Positions 18,510 through 30,690 of a stretch of DNA of 30,690 bases are shown piece after piece. The notes below the pieces were generated by a model. It was given only the letters and a program-made list of their open reading frames with translations. It was not told the origin of the DNA and made no database searches. The stretch lies in NCBI GenBank assembly GCA_905397405.1, contig CAJPVJ010000245.1, positions 1 to 30,690 on the forward strand, read 5' to 3'. Position numbers and translations under genes: made by a program. Position 1 is the stretch's first letter; each line of letters begins with the position of its first letter. The DNA is from Oppiella nova (Eukaryota > Arthropoda > Arachnida > Sarcoptiformes > Oppiidae).

Positions 18510-21500
18510 TTAATTTTTTGTTTTGATTTTGTTGACTTTGGTTCGCATGTAATTCTTGTTATAACCGGTCGGCGGTTGACTGAGACGGTAGTGCTCTTCA
18601 ATTTGTTTGAGTTTCTCCTCGCAGTTGCCGAGTAGTGGTCGTAGGGTTGGGTCGCCGTTCCAGCACTGCTCCATCAGTAGCCAACACTCGTCATCAAATT
18701 GGGGCAGTCGTTCCGGTCGAGCGCCTGTATGTGCAGCCAAACGCACGGTTAAACAAATTGTATTTAGAGTCCAGTGTTGAGATGTCATACCTTTCTTGAC
18801 GACAGTCCACAACTGGTCCTTACTCTGGCACTGCTCGAACACGTAGGGAAGCCTCACATGTCCGGCACAGATATACCAGAATAGTATACCAAACGCGTAG
18901 ACGTCAACCATTCCGTCGTAACGGCCGGAGAAGAGTTCGGGTGCCATATGTATAGGCGTTCCCACGATGGACCCGGACATCATGGCTTCCGGCTTACAAA
19001 AGCCCAGATCTGTGATCTTCGCGCGATTCTTGTTATTCAGTAATACGTTCTTAAGTTTGATGTCTCTGTGCACTAATCCCTGGCCGTGAAGGAAACGGAT
19101 TCCGCTTAAGACGTCGATCGCCACCTGCAGTCTGGCCATCCATTCCAAGCCATTCTTGATGGCGGCGTACAGATCGCAGACCATGCGATCCATAATGAGA
19201 AGTACTGCGGGTGTAATACCGCCGCCGTATGTGTAGTCAATGACTGCTCCCCTAATTTGTACGACCCTCGGGTGCTCTGGTATGGAACGGGTGTAATAGA
19301 ACTCCATCGCCAAGTCATTCCAGTGCTTGTCATCGGGCGGTACCACCGATTTGATAGCACAGGGAGAATAACCGGCCCAACGATTGCATGAGTAGACCAC
19401 TCCGTACTGACCCCTTCCGATCTCACGACCCAATTGAGGCATTCCGTGGATTATGACATCGATTAGAGACGTCGACTCCAACGCAAACTTCGCGAAACCC
19501 GGCGCGTGATTCTTGCGGACCTGTTCGCGGCGGTCATCCGTACGCCGCATACGTCCCATATGTGCGCCCTCTGGAAGTATTGGCAAAGATATTGTCTGTT
19601 AATGAAGACTAAAAAGTGACAAAACATTTACCCAATTGCTTGAGAGCTATCGTGAAGTAGTCGTGCGATTGTTTGAGTCGATCCCTGAACTGAAGGCAAA
19701 TACTTTTGGCGAGTCGTGATTCGCTGAGACTGTCCAACACATCGTTGGCCACACTCTTCTTCCACTCGTCATCAACAGTGGGATAAGGTTTCCATGAAAT
19801 CGTTTTCACCAATTGTTTCATCTTTTCCCACAACACGCGGAAGAAGTTGTGCGACGTCTTGATGTTCACCTCTATCTGATAGGCGGCGTTCAGTATCTCT
19901 TTGAGAGCGACTGACGTCTCGCGGGGTTCGCCGGCCTCTTGGATCGAGTTCTCCAGACACGAGAGACACCGCTCGAGTGTACCGATGAATGACTCCCTCA
20001 TGATGTCCACAGAGCCGACTAATTTGGATGCGATGGCACTGTTGAGTAGAGTGAGCACTAAGTCTTGCACCTCATCGGTACAGTTGTGTAGTTCACGGGC
20101 ACTGATGTTATTGTAATTGATTATAGGACTCGTGAACTCGTGGTTCGCCGCTTGGCTTTGAATATCGGAGCGCATGAAGTCGATTGTCTCGGATATCAGT
20201 TGTTTGATCTCTTCCTGCTTTTTGTTGGCGATGGCCATCAACGACGAGAACAGCTCTGCCTCTCGTTGTTTCACGTATTCGATACGCTTGGGTGTGATCT
20301 GGAGATCCCATGTCATGTCATGTGCTGTCAGTATAAACATACGAAGACAATGATTGTGTGATTCGTTGAGTAGAGTCGTGGCCGACACCAGATTTGATCT
20401 CAAGATATTGCGAAAGAATAACAAAATGGACGAAAAGTTGCTGAAGTTTTCAACCAATTCTGATGTGACGTCAAAGAAGTAGTCGCGTCGAGACTTTTTA
20501 GCCACCGATTCGTGCGTTAGCTGTCCTCTCATGTGATGCCGGCTTTGGTTAAGAAATCCTAAATTACATAACTGTTGGTATAATGCCATAGACGAAGAGT
20601 TTCGATGAAATGACTCGAACTGTGTGTTTGGCAATGAAGATGAGGGCATCACTAATGCACTGTCAATGGGAGGGCTGTGGCCGCCCACCGAACAGCTCAC
20701 AACCGCCGCCGACGAGTGCTGTCGGTTGTAATACCAGTGTTGTTGCGATTCAGTCAACTCTGACGGCGAGAATTCGCCATAACTGGGCGATGGGGTCAGC
20801 GGTTGTGACACCACTTCCTTCGTTCGCACGAAAAATATGGGAATTTTGGGTTCTTTGACACGAAAGTCACACAAATGCTGGACATCGAGGGGTGACAGAC
20901 ACTCGTCTTCTCCGGATACGACATATATTACAATTGGGTTAATGTTTTCAAAACAACACGAATAGATGACATCGAAGTCGTTAAGTCCCGGCGACACCAC
21001 TATCTGGACGTCGTCTTTGAGTAGAGGGTGCGGTAGTTTCACTTCAAGAGTTGCCAAGTGATAGCCCGGGTCTCGGATGGCGTTGGCGTCTCCCTGTTTA
21101 AGCTGCAAATCGCTCTGAGGTATGGTATGCCAGACCTGATCATAAGCTGCCAAATGCTCGACCAATTCATAGCAATGGGCCACAGCTAAAGACACTACCG
21201 TTTGGGTGCCGTATAGACAGCGGACAGTACGCCATGGGTTAGCCCTCTCATTGGTGTCGACCTAATAGTGAATGAAATTGTAATTAATGTCATAAAAAGT
21301 TTGTTAAATATATTGAAGACATACTGGAAGGAGAGCGCAGCCCAAGAGTTCATTGACGACTTGAGCCTTAGCCCAGGATTTGGATCCCAAGACAACGATT
21401 CCGATCGGCGTTTCAATGATTTCACGGATGAACTTCTCGTCCTCGTCTTTAAGACATATTTCCGAGAATTGATCTAAAAGTGAGACAAATCAGCAAAAAT

Positions 21501-22771
21501 CAGTTCATATGTATTGAGCAACACAAATGAATGTTCAAAAAGTTTCCAATGAAAGGGTTTAACAGAAAAAGTGAGAATTTCTTAGTTTTAGACCTTCTTT
21601 TTGATTGATATAATCATTATTGGGAATCAGTAGTAATGAAAGTGTTGGCGCCTTTTGCTCTGGTAGATATTTCACAGCAATATAACTAATTATATATTAG
21701 ATCTATATTTAGACAAATATTTGTAAAAAGCATTTTAAGACACATTTCTGTCACATAAAGAATCCCATTTATATCAATGGGACTCGTGTTGTGTTAAACT
21801 CATCAGTGTTTTAAAAACTTTAGTTTTTTACGATAACTAATTTTTTGTAATCAATTAATTATAAAGTTATTTAGATAAAGGGGTAAATGGAGATAAATAT
21901 TTAAAATTATGTATGTTTAAATTTATAAACGAAAAATGCTATGAGTTTATCCAATAAATAGATTTATCAAATCATTTGCAACACAAACATAGTTAGAGTC
22001 AATACTTTAGGCGTCGCTTATATTAAATATACAATTATTTAGTGTTAAGAAACAAAAACTTTAGACTTAAAAAACATGTTTATCTCAAGAATAACAAAAA
22101 GTTTGTCTTTTGATAAATTATAACAAAAATTTAAATCTCTTTTAAACAACAAATTAATGCAAAGCCGTGTGAAATGTGTGCGGATTATCTGATAAGAAAT
22201 GATGGCTTAAAGTGTATTTGAGAGATATTATTGAAATTATTGTCCAACAAAATTGGCTTAAAATTAAAAACTCAAAAGTTATTGAACTCTCAAATCTGTC
22301 TGTTTTTTCGCTCAATACAGTCGTAAATATGATTATTATTTATTTATTAATATATTTCATATGAATAAAAGTTGCGATAATTAACAGAAAGTCAATAATT
22401 GATTATTTGATAGACTATTAAGACAATTGTAACACAACTTATGAATTGATAACAAAAAAGTCGTGTATTTTGGCCGCAACTCAATGGGAGATAAAGTCAA
22501 AAAACTTTTGATACAAACTATTATTTGACGCACTTTGACGCAATATTATGTGTAATATATATTGTATACATATGTAGACAATGATTGGGAAAATAAAACA
22601 TTTAAAAAACTAACAAACATTAAAAATGTAAGACATTTTGAGCAAACCTTTGGTGAAGTAGTCATTGATAGCGATCTCATTGCATGTGATGAGTGTCTCA
22701 TCAAATATTTTCTTCAGTAATCGCTTTTGATTAATATATTTATTGAATTCAAACTGAAAATTATTATTCAT
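18510..22771 (-). CDS. DSTYK: Dual serine/threonine and tyrosine protein kinase DSTYK, five exons
   Basis: Complement of 22648-22771, 21325-21473, 19632-21261, 18791-19570 and 18510-18724, giving 965 aa (human 929) with matching phases. The long N-terminal regulatory region carries DSTYK signatures: [52 protein letters not shown] and [13 protein letters not shown]. The kinase domain spans about 680-940: Gly loop GRGQYGVVY (about 686), ATP Lys in CAIKSVV (about 708), HRDIKLKN (Asp about 804), ITDLGF with DLG in place of DFG as in DSTYK, then a near-invariant [13 protein letters not shown] activation segment. DSTYK (RIPK5) is linked in vertebrates to FGF/ERK signalling and cell-death control at membranes. 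A Ser-rich insertion around [19 protein letters not shown] is not in my memory of the vertebrate protein. Intron 1 is 1,174 bp. The last intron (18725-18790) is stop-free and 66 nt. Confidence 0.95.
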
Positions 22772-25150
22772 TTTCTATTGCACTCAAGTGACCACCAAAT
22801 CAATGAAAATCACTACAATTAGCCAATTCATTGGACACGACATATGCGTTAAAAGGATAACCAATTTAAAGCTGCAATGAGTGCTCAAATCCGAGTGATT
22901 AGACACTAAGGGATCCAATGACTAGTAATGGGAAACCAATGGCTTTCGTGAACGCTTTCGTCGATAATTAAATACAGATTTCCATTAAAACGATGAAAAC
23001 AAAACTTTTTTTCACTCCACACGCAGTACTACATAAATAATGTGATTATATTTTCAATGTCTGTGCATTTGAGGCGAGAATATATTTGTCAACTTTTCTA
23101 CATGAAGCTAATCAATTGCTGATAATATACATGCAATGAATTTGTTTTGATCATGCTTAATTAATTAAATAAATAGTGTGATAATTTTGTGTGCAATTTA
23201 TGTGAAATATGTTGTCTAATTGGTGTGTTTATAAATATTTGTTAATTATATAGTTTTTTGTCGGATTATATATTAATATATATGAGATCCTTGTAGAATA
23301 TACCAGAAATTTGTGGAATAAGTGCCCTGGGCGTTTTTTGCTGTTTCATATTTGTTGGTATTATTTATTAAATTATAATATAATAATTAATTTGGTTTAA
23401 TATAGATAATTATAGTGTTATCATTCATGTATTGATGTTTTTACTATTAATAATTTGTATATAAATTATTAATTTATTAATTAAATGTAATTTATTTTAA
23501 TTGTAATAAATTACATTTTGAACGTTTGAATGAGAGTTTAATTGTACGGTAATGCTTAAAAATACTATTATCTCAATAACACACACAAAATAAAAATTAT
23601 GACAATTTATGTCAGCAATAAATACGAAACTTTTCAAATAGTCACACAATTCTTCAATTATTGCATTTTGAAAGACAAGCCCAGTCTCTAACCCATTGCA
23701 ACCCAAGTATGTGTTTAAAAATGTTTACAATAATTAACATTATTTACAAATATAATGTATTTTTATTATTGCATAAAAATGTTTGACACATCCCTTTATT
23801 ATAGACAATATGAGAAGCCGTAGGCAAACAGATGTATAAATTTAATACAAATGTCAAAATGTTTAAAACACAAAATAAATGTTCATAAATTAGATAGAAT
23901 TGTCTTTGTACTCATTCTAACATGCCAACTTAATTCGACCCTGGTCAATGTATTTATTTTAAAACATTAGACTTGATACAATAACTTATAATAAAGTAAT
24001 AAATTTCACATAAATATTCTCACTTATTCTCATTAACTTTATTGGTTGTGTATTATAATAATGACGAAAATACTTAAAATTATAAAACTGTATGTTTTAT
24101 TCATTAACTCTTGTGGACAGATCTGGCGGACAAATATTGATCGGACATTAGATGTAATGAAAATGGATAATAGGGTTAGTCCTCTGGTTACTGACTGATG
24201 ACTTCCGGATCACTCATTACTTCGTATCGTAAAGATTAGACACGTACCCAACCCGTCGGCACATATCGTTCCCTACATTAAGAAAATGCATTCAATTAAG
24301 TAAATCATCGAAATAATAATACATTTACACAGTTGTTTCCCTTTTCTAAAAATTTATTATTACTTTAGTTTTAAAAGTTGACCCAAAAATAGCAATCATT
24401 AGATGCAATGCCTATTAAATTGTGTTCAAGTGATGTGATTCACACAATTGTGTCAACCATTGGTAGAAATTATTAATATTTATTTCACAAATCTATTCAA
24501 ATGATGCGTTAATTTAAGCATAAAAGTTGTTTGAAACTAAAGTGATTTTTTCTCTTAATTCACAATACACTTGACATGAATAATGATGTTTTTATAACAA
24601 TATATGAGAGAATATTACATAAAATGAGTGAATGAAACAAAACTATATTTTAGAGCAAAGGTTTTATTTGGGAATAGTATTCAGTCTCAGAGCCTATGGT
24701 TATCTTATTATTGAATTAAGCGGTTGTCGTCAAAGACTGAACTCTTTTCGTAAATATTCTCGTCTCTCAATAATATATTTATATGCCTTTTGTGTGGAAA
24801 ATGTCAGGCATTTATGTGTCAAATAATTTACATTCAAAACAGCCTTCAAATAGACTTCAAAAAACACAAAATAAAGTTGTGAACAAAATTTACATTTAGA
24901 AATTGTGTACACAAGGAGTTTCGCTAAAATACCATTTGAGTCGCGAAATTACAGTAATACTGAGCTTGTGATAGCATCTTATTTTTATAGAGCACATGGA
25001 GTTTGGTGTCCGACCTGACTGTCCCTCATTTTTGTAGTTTAAAACCGATGAAAATAAGAGGAACAGGTTTATTGTTATTCAGATATCTGTGAGAATTTAA
25101 TTAACATTAAATAAAATGCAAAAAAGGTTTTACACCAAATTTAAAATTAC

Positions 25151-25207
25151 TTTCAGTTCCGAAAGTAAAGGTTTTGTGTTTCAAGTCATGACTTTCGGAA
25201 TCTGAAA
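25151..25207. repeat. Imperfect inverted repeat / hairpin
   Basis: TTTCAGTTCCGAAAGT (25151-25166) pairs with ACTTTCGGAATCTGAAA (25191-25207) with a single bulged base and a 24-base loop. It is unusually GC-containing for its surroundings. There is no evidence for a mature RNA. Confidence 0.5.
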
Positions 25208-28200
25208 ATTAAATAAGAAATATATAATAAAAATAAAATTATATTGAGTTTCAGTTAATTCAGAGTTTTATTGAAAGTCGTGTAAATAAATAATTTAAAA
25301 ATTAGTTACTGTATACTTTTAATTTCTGGGATTGAGTATGATAATAATCATTAAATTTAAAGTTACTGAGTAATTTTATATTAAAATTATGTTATTCAAA
25401 TCATAATAATATTAAGAATTTATTAAAAATATATATCTATTGGCCATTCACACGGACATACATGTTACATGTATATTACTTGATGCTTAGGTTTGTTATC
25501 AGTATAAAATTTTTAATTTTCAATATAAGTTGATGTAAAATACTAAAATTGAACATAAAATGATAACACAGTATTTACATAATTATATTTTAAATTTACC
25601 CATTTAGTGACCAATGACTATTATAAACATAAAATATGACATTAAGTTATAATGAAAAACTTAAGTTTAATTGCATATAAAATATTGATTGTCCACGAAT
25701 TCATTTTCGATTCATTTTCAATTTGCATGTGTTTTATAAAATACTCGTGATATTTGTGATTAGTTACTAATATTTTATAATTATAATAAACTAAAATTAT
25801 TTAAACTATAATTTTCTTGGATGAATTATTTTTGATGAACATTATATTTTAATGTATTTCATGTCATTACAAAACGTAATCACCATAATTAAAAGCAGAG
25901 ATTTTTTTGTTTTAATAATTTACTGTAATTATTATATTATATTGGAAACAAAATTATATTATAATGATACCTATGTTTAAGTTACTTAATATGAGACTTC
26001 AATAATATGTAATTGAAATTTATTTATTAAAAAAGATGTTTGCATTCCTTGCTATAAATTATTATTGTCTGAATGATTGATAAAATATACAGAATATTAT
26101 GTTTACTGCAAAAATGAATTCAATTATGAACTAAATTCAATAACTAGTTTAGAGAAAATAATGTGTTTAAATCACATGAGACTCCAATGCCAAGTAGACT
26201 TTATGACAATATATTAGATGTCTACTGAAGTCCTAATTGTGTTACCAATAAATATCTTTATAGAAACCTAGTTTAAGACAATAACTTATTGGTCAATGGA
26301 TTCAATTTACGAAGTTTTGTAAACATTTTCTTAAACAATGACCTTAGTCTCACAGAAAATTGAATTTATAATAATCTTATATTGTATAATAATCCAAGAA
26401 AATGTATCTTTAATATATTATTTTAATAACTTTGAATTTAAATCTTAATATTATAAAAATAAATATGCAACGTTTGTTATACAGAGTATTATAAGATCAA
26501 ACATCTTAAGCATAAAAATGTGGTGACATTTCGAGTGCTTTGATTGCAATGTATGTCATAATTATTTTTGAATCTATTGATATACTTTACTGTATTTTCA
26601 ATGATATATTTTTGGAAACAAATAAATCTTGAAATCTGTGAATATATTTCGATAAAAGTGTCATTCAATCACACTTATAGCTACAAATCAAATAAAAAAT
26701 GATACAAACTATTATTTGAATTATAAATAACTCAATTGACATCATATGAAACTAGGAATTGTAAGTATGTGTTAAAATATATTGAAATTGAATTGAAATT
26801 ATATGATTAATTAGACTTGAATTCTAATCAAAGATTTATTTTTGCTTTATATTAGTATTTTTCACTACGGAATGTAATAAAATTTGAATAAAATTGTTGG
26901 TTGAATATATTTTTTGCATATTTATATTTATTATTTTATTTTCATATGTGCTCTCATTTGAATTTTGTTTTATTTATCAATTCAAATGAAAAATTGTTTT
27001 TCAAAGTATAATTATTTGCAATGGTGTTTTAGAAAATCAGTTTTTTTCTAAAAATAATTATTTCAATCATTTTCTCATCAAATCAAACATCAGATTTTAA
27101 AAAAGTAAATAAAAATCAATTTATTTTCAAATGATTTTGTTGGTTATCTGAGCATAAAATATGACAACTATTTTGTCAAAAATCGTGTTAAAATATACTT
27201 ACAGCCATTTGTATCAAGATAAATTAAGAGGTTATATCTATGAATGTTAAGATATATCTAAATTGTATATGATATTAATTTTAATAACTTAAAAATTTGT
27301 AAAATATATTATTTTTGTTAATAGTAATTAAAATTGTTATCATTTTGACCCTTCCCTAAAGTTTTGTGAGAATATCACATCCCTGGGTGTATTTATCAAT
27401 ATAATAGATTGCAATTTTAGATAAAATAATTTTATGTTATAATTTTATTTTGATAAATATTTTTAGTTTGTATATTAATCTGAATATCAATTGAAACGAA
27501 AAATAAAAAATTTTAATGTTTTAGATTTCTAAACATTAATATTAATACATTTAGATTATAAAGTACAGTATATTTTCCATTCATTTATATTTATAAATTC
27601 ATAGATATATTTGATGGATATTTGACATCACATGAAATCAATTACAAATTAATATTACATCAAATGAATGACTATCATGTATTACTAAAAATTTTAATAT
27701 TAATTTTCTAAATTATTTTTAGATAAAATAAAATAATAAGCTATTTATTGTGGTATTTATACAGAATACTGTATCTTGTATAATTTAAATAATAAAATTT
27801 GAATTAATGTTATTATTTTATTTTTTAAAAGATTTATTTATAAAATATTATACTTATAAATTAAAATATAAATATAAATTATGAAACTATTTAACACATC
27901 ATTACAGAAATGGTTTATTATTAATAAATGGAGCACTTTATAGTCCATCAATCAGTTTTAAACAAGTTTTTAATTAAAACATTAACACAAAGCAAATACG
28001 TTAAATGAAATATTAGCAACTCAACATACAGTATATAATAAAATATTTTTAATTAAATTATTTTAAATGGTATTGAAATTCCTAAAACGAGTCAAGAATT
28101 TGAAAAATAAGTGCAGAATTGAATCAATGAAATGAATTGCTATGAAAGACACGTTTGGTTTTAATAGTAATTGATTATAACATTGAAGTTCAAGAGGTTT

Positions 28201-28572
28201 TCAAACCCTATATTATTAAATATAAGAATTCAATTTCATAGCCAGTGGTCAATAAATCCTATACACAATGGCATTGATGTCGATATGGCTATTGTAATGA
28301 CCGGCGGTTGGGGTTTGTGTTATCTATAATTGCAATCCTATCTCAAAAATATCCTTTCGTTTTGTTATTTTCTTGATTTTTAGGTTTTGTTTTTAACAAA
28401 AGAGAGAAAAAACTATAAAATTGAAGCGAACTTTGCTTTTTAGGCACTCAAATAAATCTCAATCAATAAAACACTTACAAAATATTGAATGTGTTTTGGA
28501 AATGAGGAAATGGATAACAAAATACTATTTCAATACTAAATACTAATATTTATGTTAGTTATTATTACGGTT

Positions 28573-28598
28573 TCTCTCTCTCTCTCTCTCTCTCTCTC
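28573..28598. repeat. (TC)13 microsatellite
   Basis: An uninterrupted run of 13 TC dinucleotides, a simple sequence repeat in non-coding DNA. Confidence 0.95.
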
Positions 28599-30263
28599 GT
28601 AAGACATTTAAAGATGAATTTAAATAAATATATTTATAATCTGATTAATAATGCGTTGATTTAAATGCATAAATAGATAAACAAAAGCAAATAAACTGTT
28701 GATTTAAATATGAATAGAGAGTTGATTTGTGTCATCAAAAACTAATATAATGCTTCACTCGTATCGCTCTAACGACTGTCGACTCAATTGATAAATTAAT
28801 TTCATTGAAAAACCAATTTCTAGTCTATCCGTAGTCTACTTAAACCAAAGAGAAAAGTCTTGCCTTTCAATTAAATCCCCGAAACCAGTAATTAGTGAAC
28901 AAAAGGGAGGTTTAAATTCAAATTAAAACTCATCTTCTTTTCCCGATTTTTTGTATTGATTTTTATTTCAATAGCTTTCAGAGCGTATAAGGAATATAAT
29001 TAATCGCTTCATTAAATGCTTATGATTTAGGCTAATGATAATCAACACATGTATTTTAAAAATATGTTATGAAAGGGGGTGAGTAATTATTATGTATTCA
29101 AAACTATTTTTATAAATATATTCCTAAAATTATTTTACAAATTCTGAGTGCTTCAGCCAAAAATCATGATTTTGTATTTTGATTAATTAATTTAAATTTT
29201 ATGTAATAAATATGCTTATGTTTATGTAATAATTGAATTTTAAATATATTATAAACAATTAGAAATAAATATTTAGCATCATTTGTCATGTTATTTTAAG
29301 CAAAAATAATATCCGATTGTTTTGAGTGCTCAACAACTTGTCTGAAAGTCGTGTCAATCACTCAATTGTATGTTTTATAAAACTTCCGATTTATAAAAAA
29401 TCTTTAAAACTTAAAATTAATTTCATAAATGATAACATTATATCATTTGGTATTATTGTTTGTTTAGTTAACTTCACATTAGATTTTATTATATTTTGCA
29501 TTCAAAAGTATGATTTCTTATACATTTTTATGGATTATGTTTTGTGAATAATGTTTTTAGGACAAGATTTTATCTTAATTTAATAGAGTTTATAAAACAA
29601 ACTTTCAGTACATATTACATTAGGATTTAATGAATTTATATAAGATTATCATAATAAAAATGAAAATTTAATTATTATTTTTCGTTAATATCATATAAAT
29701 CCAAATCTGATTGTTTTGAAAAAAGTTTTCATATTCAATAAAATCACAAAATGAGATCTAATGTCTTGGATAATGGATTTGATGGACTCAATCATTGTCT
29801 AAAGGGATTTTGTTAACAATAAATTTGAGTTTTTCTCATTAATTCAATATTATTTATATAAATATAAGAAATATTTACAAACAATCCTTTATCCAAAAAA
29901 TATATGCGGTTTTTCTTACTTTTCTTTAATTACACACAAAAATCTAATTTACTTACTAATGATTTTGAACATAATTTATTTATATTATTATTTAGCTGCA
30001 AATATTTGAGAAAAAAGCGGATTAAATAATTTTATTTCATTGGATCAGAATTTATACGATAACAAATACAAACATAATTGAAAAAGTTTGAATGGTTTGC
30101 TAGTTTGTGGCTATGATTTTGATGGTCACTGCACTAGAAAAGGCACAAAAAACAATATTTTGAAATTAGATTTTATTTCTAAAAATACAACAATAGCCCT
30201 AAACTACAAACATATTCAGCAAACATCTAATATAACGCTCACAACATCTGTGCGTCCAATGCC

Positions 30264-30436
30264 TCAAATCGATTGAATACCGGGAGCTGTGGGCTCTTTA
30301 ACCGTACATTTAGCACAAGTCGTCGAGAATTGCAAACTCTTGGAGATCTCTCGCATCATATGTATGGATGAGTATAGATATATACGGTATTTGACTCGTT
30401 GTTTGGCCGTTAGATTGGAAACAAATGATCAATAAA
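30264..30436. other. Higher-GC island, possible exon of an unidentified gene
   Basis: Base composition here resembles the coding exons of this window, unlike its flanks. On the plus strand the frame 30277-30435 is open for 52 codons (containing VENCKLLEISRIICMDEY), and AATAAA (30431-30436) overlaps its stop. On the minus strand a frame ending at 30264 contains MMREISKSLQFSTTCAKC, with a possible donor (GTATTC) just after TAPG. The two readings exclude each other as a main product. I recognise neither, and the strand is undecided. Confidence 0.25.
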
Positions 30437-30690
30437 ATGCATTATTTTATTGAAGCATATGATTAGTTGTTAACTCTGTATATATTAGGCTCTAATGTTA
30501 TGGACCTTAATGTGAAAAACATGAACTCAAATGCAAATGTATATAATTCTCGCGAATCTATTATGGTTTATATAAAAATTATAAAATACTAGCCCTTCAT
30601 ATTTAGGTTAAAATATAATTATTCGGGTGATAACTGTCTCCCAATGAATCAATTAATAAGCGATTAAAAAGTGTTGTTTGCTAACACTTT

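Larger units (their letters stand above)
22772..30690. other. Long AT-rich region without convincing genes
   Basis: About 7.9 kb, very AT-rich. The first few hundred bases should hold the DSTYK promoter and 5' UTR; CCAAT motifs occur near 22915-22955. No open frame exceeds 75 codons, and the few that exist are made of AT-rich codons without domains. Three items stand out: a possible 25-nt microexon (24248-24272, minus), a hairpin (25151-25207) and a higher-GC island near the right end (30264-30436). The region may be a gene desert or the long intron of a gene that continues to the right. I see no tRNA, rRNA or transposase. Confidence 0.5.

Noticed and set aside
24632-24826. Open frame of 64 codons in the AT-rich region
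   Set aside because: No domain and no supporting splice or poly(A) context. Such frames are expected by chance over 8 kb.
22509-26719. A 20-bp sequence shared at 22509-22528 and 26700-26719
   Set aside because: A single exact match in AT-rich DNA with no extension on either side; chance is a fair explanation.
29326-29547. Open frame of 73 codons, hydrophobic
   Set aside because: Made of Ile/Phe/Leu/Asn AT-rich codons with a non-ATG start. The hydrophobicity is a by-product of composition.
22772-30690. Searched for CRISPR array, transposase, rRNA or tRNA
   Set aside because: No spaced repeat array, no transposase-like frame and no cloverleaf-like GC-rich segment was seen. The sequence is eukaryotic.

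Overview
This is a stretch of a compact, AT-rich arthropod nuclear genome. An acariform mite (oribatid-like) is my best guess, but that is inference from gene content and style, not proof. The genes have short GT-AG introns (mostly 58-165 nt), coding exons near 45-50% GC, and very AT-rich non-coding DNA between them. Nearly every ORF here is an exon rather than a whole gene. The models below were built by joining exons whose phases agree.

Layout, left to right: the 3' end of a C2H2 zinc-finger gene (+, cut by the window edge); a small secreted Cys-rich protein (-); a membrane-anchored C-type lectin (+); MSH2, the mismatch-repair MutS homologue (+, 10 exons); an unrecognised secreted or membrane protein (-); a RING/TRAF-type zinc-finger protein (+) whose frame is broken by a 128-bp duplication; two tandem adenosine deaminase paralogues (-,-); cullin-1 (+, 8 exons); DSTYK, the dual Ser/Thr-Tyr kinase (-, 5 exons); then about 7.9 kb of AT-rich DNA with no convincing gene.

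The genes look like an ordinary mixture of housekeeping and surface or secreted proteins, not one functional system. Several pairs share control regions. The unrecognised gene and the RING gene diverge from about 240 bp, and ADA-b and CUL1 diverge from about 660 bp carrying a palindromic E-box. MSH2 and its neighbour converge, as do CUL1 and DSTYK, with opposing poly(A) signals a few bases to tens of bases apart. MSH2 has a perfect E2F-type site 120 bp upstream of its ATG.

The most striking structural signal is a pair of perfect tandem duplications, both exactly 128 bp, in two unrelated genes. One wrecks an otherwise intact reading frame. Equal length and perfect identity point to an assembly artefact (uncollapsed k-mer-length contig overlaps) rather than biology. 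I did not find a previously undescribed biological system here.
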